Assembly (NCBI GenBank): GCA_937859825.1
Contig: CALMAP010000336.1
Coordinates: 1 to 13,213, forward strand
DNA: 13,213 nucleotides
Reading direction: 5' to 3'
From: an uncultured Terriglobus sp.
Lineage (GTDB): Bacteria > Acidobacteriota > Terriglobia > Terriglobales > Acidobacteriaceae
Shown here: in pieces, positions 12,445-13,213 of the stretch
Layout of the letters: each line of letters opens with the position of its first letter
Numbering within the stretch: position 1 is the stretch's first letter
Translations under genes and position numbers: made by a program
The notes under the pieces: generated by a model
Told to the model about the DNA's origin: nothing
What the model saw: only the letters and a program-made list of their open reading frames with translations
Database searches by the model: none

Positions 12445-13213
12445 ATGCGCTACCTGCCCAAGTCACCTTCCGACCGCGAAGCGATGCTGCGCGAGATCGG
12501 TGCCGCATCGATCGACGACCTGTTCTCAACTGTGCCGGAGGAGTTTCGCCTCACCCGCGATCTGAGCATCCCGCGACAGCATGGTGAGCAGGAAGTCGTC
12601 GAGGCCTTCAAGGCCTTCGCCGCGCAAAACGCAACGGGTTACAGTAGCTTTCTCGGTGCGGGAGCCTACCGCCACTATCGGCCCGTGGTTATCGATTCGC
12701 TGTCGCAGCGCGGCGAGTTTCTGACCAGCTACACGCCGTACCAGCCGGAGATTGCCCAGGGCACTTTGCAGGCGCTCTTTGAGTTCCAGACCATGATCTG
12801 CGAACTCACCGGCATGGACATCGCGAATGCCAGCATGTACGACGGTTCGACCGGCGCAGCCGAGGCCGTGATGATGGCCGTCCGCGTGACCGGGCGAAAC
12901 GGCGCGGTGATCGCTCGCACCGTTCATCCCGAGTACCGCGAGGTGCTGGCGACCTACGCGCAGCATCAGGGCATTCCTACGACCGCGGTGGGCTATCTCG
13001 AGAGCGGGCGCGTGGACGTTTCTGCACTCGACGCCGCCATCACGCCGGACACCGCGTGCGTTCTCATCCAGTCGCCTAACTTCTTCGGCACGATCGAGGA
13101 CGTGGCTCGCATCGCGGAGATCGCCCACGCTAAGGGAGCGCTGCTGATTGTCTCCATTGCCGAGGCGGTGTCGCTGGGCATTGTGAAGCCGCCTCGCGAA
13201 GCGGACATCGTTT
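12445..13213 (+). CDS. gcvPA: Glycine dehydrogenase (decarboxylating) subunit 1, 5' part (cut by window edge)
   Basis: The first 256 codons of the N-terminal P-protein subunit; the family's full length is about 445-450 aa, so the 3' part is outside the window. With GcvPB it forms the PLP enzyme that decarboxylates glycine and loads the aminomethyl group on GcvH. The split A/B form differs from the single long GcvP of E. coli. Marks: MRYLPKSPSDREAMLREIGA (1-20), DLFSTVPEEFRL, FLGAGAYRHYRPVV, SYTPYQPEIAQGTLQALFEF (95-114), MYDGSTGAAEAVMMAV and IQSPNFFGTIED. The PLP lysine is in the B subunit. ATG 12445 has GAGGAG 8 nt upstream (12431-12436). It lies downstream of gcvH; gcvPB should follow to the right. 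Confidence 0.96.
   Translation, partial: MRYLPKSPSDREAMLREIGAASIDDLFSTVPEEFRLTRDLSIPRQHGEQEVVEAFKAFAAQNATGYSSFLGAGAYRHYRPVVIDSLSQRGEFLTSYTPYQPEIAQGTLQALFEFQTMICELTGMDIANASMYDGSTGAAEAVMMAVRVTGRNGAVIARTVHPEYREVLATYAQHQGIPTTAVGYLESGRVDVSALDAAITPDTACVLIQSPNFFGTIEDVARIAEIAHAKGALLIVSIAEAVSLGIVKPPREADIV

Noticed and set aside
1..13213. CRISPR arrays, insertion sequences, prophage genes, toxin-antitoxin or defence systems
   Set aside because: No spaced repeats, transposase, integrase or known defence-gene motifs were seen; the gene content is mostly housekeeping and secreted proteins.

Overview
The window most likely comes from an Acidobacteriota genome of the Terriglobales/Acidobacteriaceae type (Terriglobus, Granulicella or Edaphobacter-like). 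The reasons are moderately high GC, two secreted proteins of the VWFA-related 'Acidobacterial domain' family, a TatA with an acidobacterial-looking N-terminus, and a glycine cleavage system whose P-protein is of the split GcvPA type. The genus is an inference. No phage, transposase, CRISPR array, rRNA or tRNA is visible.

Layout: (1) 1-1782 holds two divergent VWFA-related secreted protein genes. The left one is cut by the window edge, and a 14-bp perfect palindrome lies between them. (2) 1802-2680 encodes a ten-helix DMT/EamA transporter just behind the second VWFA gene. (3) 2739-3114 holds tatA on the minus strand, with a hairpin that could terminate it. (4) 3302-4015 encodes an outer-membrane beta-barrel-like protein. 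It ends at a perfect 18-bp GNRA-loop terminator shared with the convergent glgC. (5) 4081-6075, all on the minus strand, holds glgC (ADP-glucose synthesis for glycogen), a 95-aa acidic protein of unknown function and a 47-aa single-pass membrane protein that standard length cut-offs would miss. The 200-nt leader of glgC is rich in inverted repeats. (6) 6168-7416 holds two unknown, convergent genes: a small membrane protein and a secreted protein. (7) 7540-13213 holds the glycine cleavage genes gcvT, gcvH and gcvPA (cut by the right edge). Between gcvT and gcvH sit a divergent pair, a MarR-type regulator and a GH92 alpha-mannosidase.

How the genes work together: GcvT, GcvH and GcvPA are three parts of one enzyme system that splits glycine to CO2, ammonia and methylene-tetrahydrofolate. 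GlgC feeds glycogen synthesis. The MarR/GH92 pair looks like a self-contained sugar-scavenging module. It is bounded by hairpin elements on both sides, which fits a later arrival inside a gcv operon.

I found no new multi-gene system that I can defend. The items most worth checking are regulatory or structural: the nested inverted repeat before gcvH, the repeated motif in the MarR/GH92 intergenic region, the REP-like double hairpin after gcvT, the palindromes before glgC and between the VWFA genes, and three genes whose start codons sit exactly 6 nt after a TANNNT box, suggesting leaderless mRNAs.
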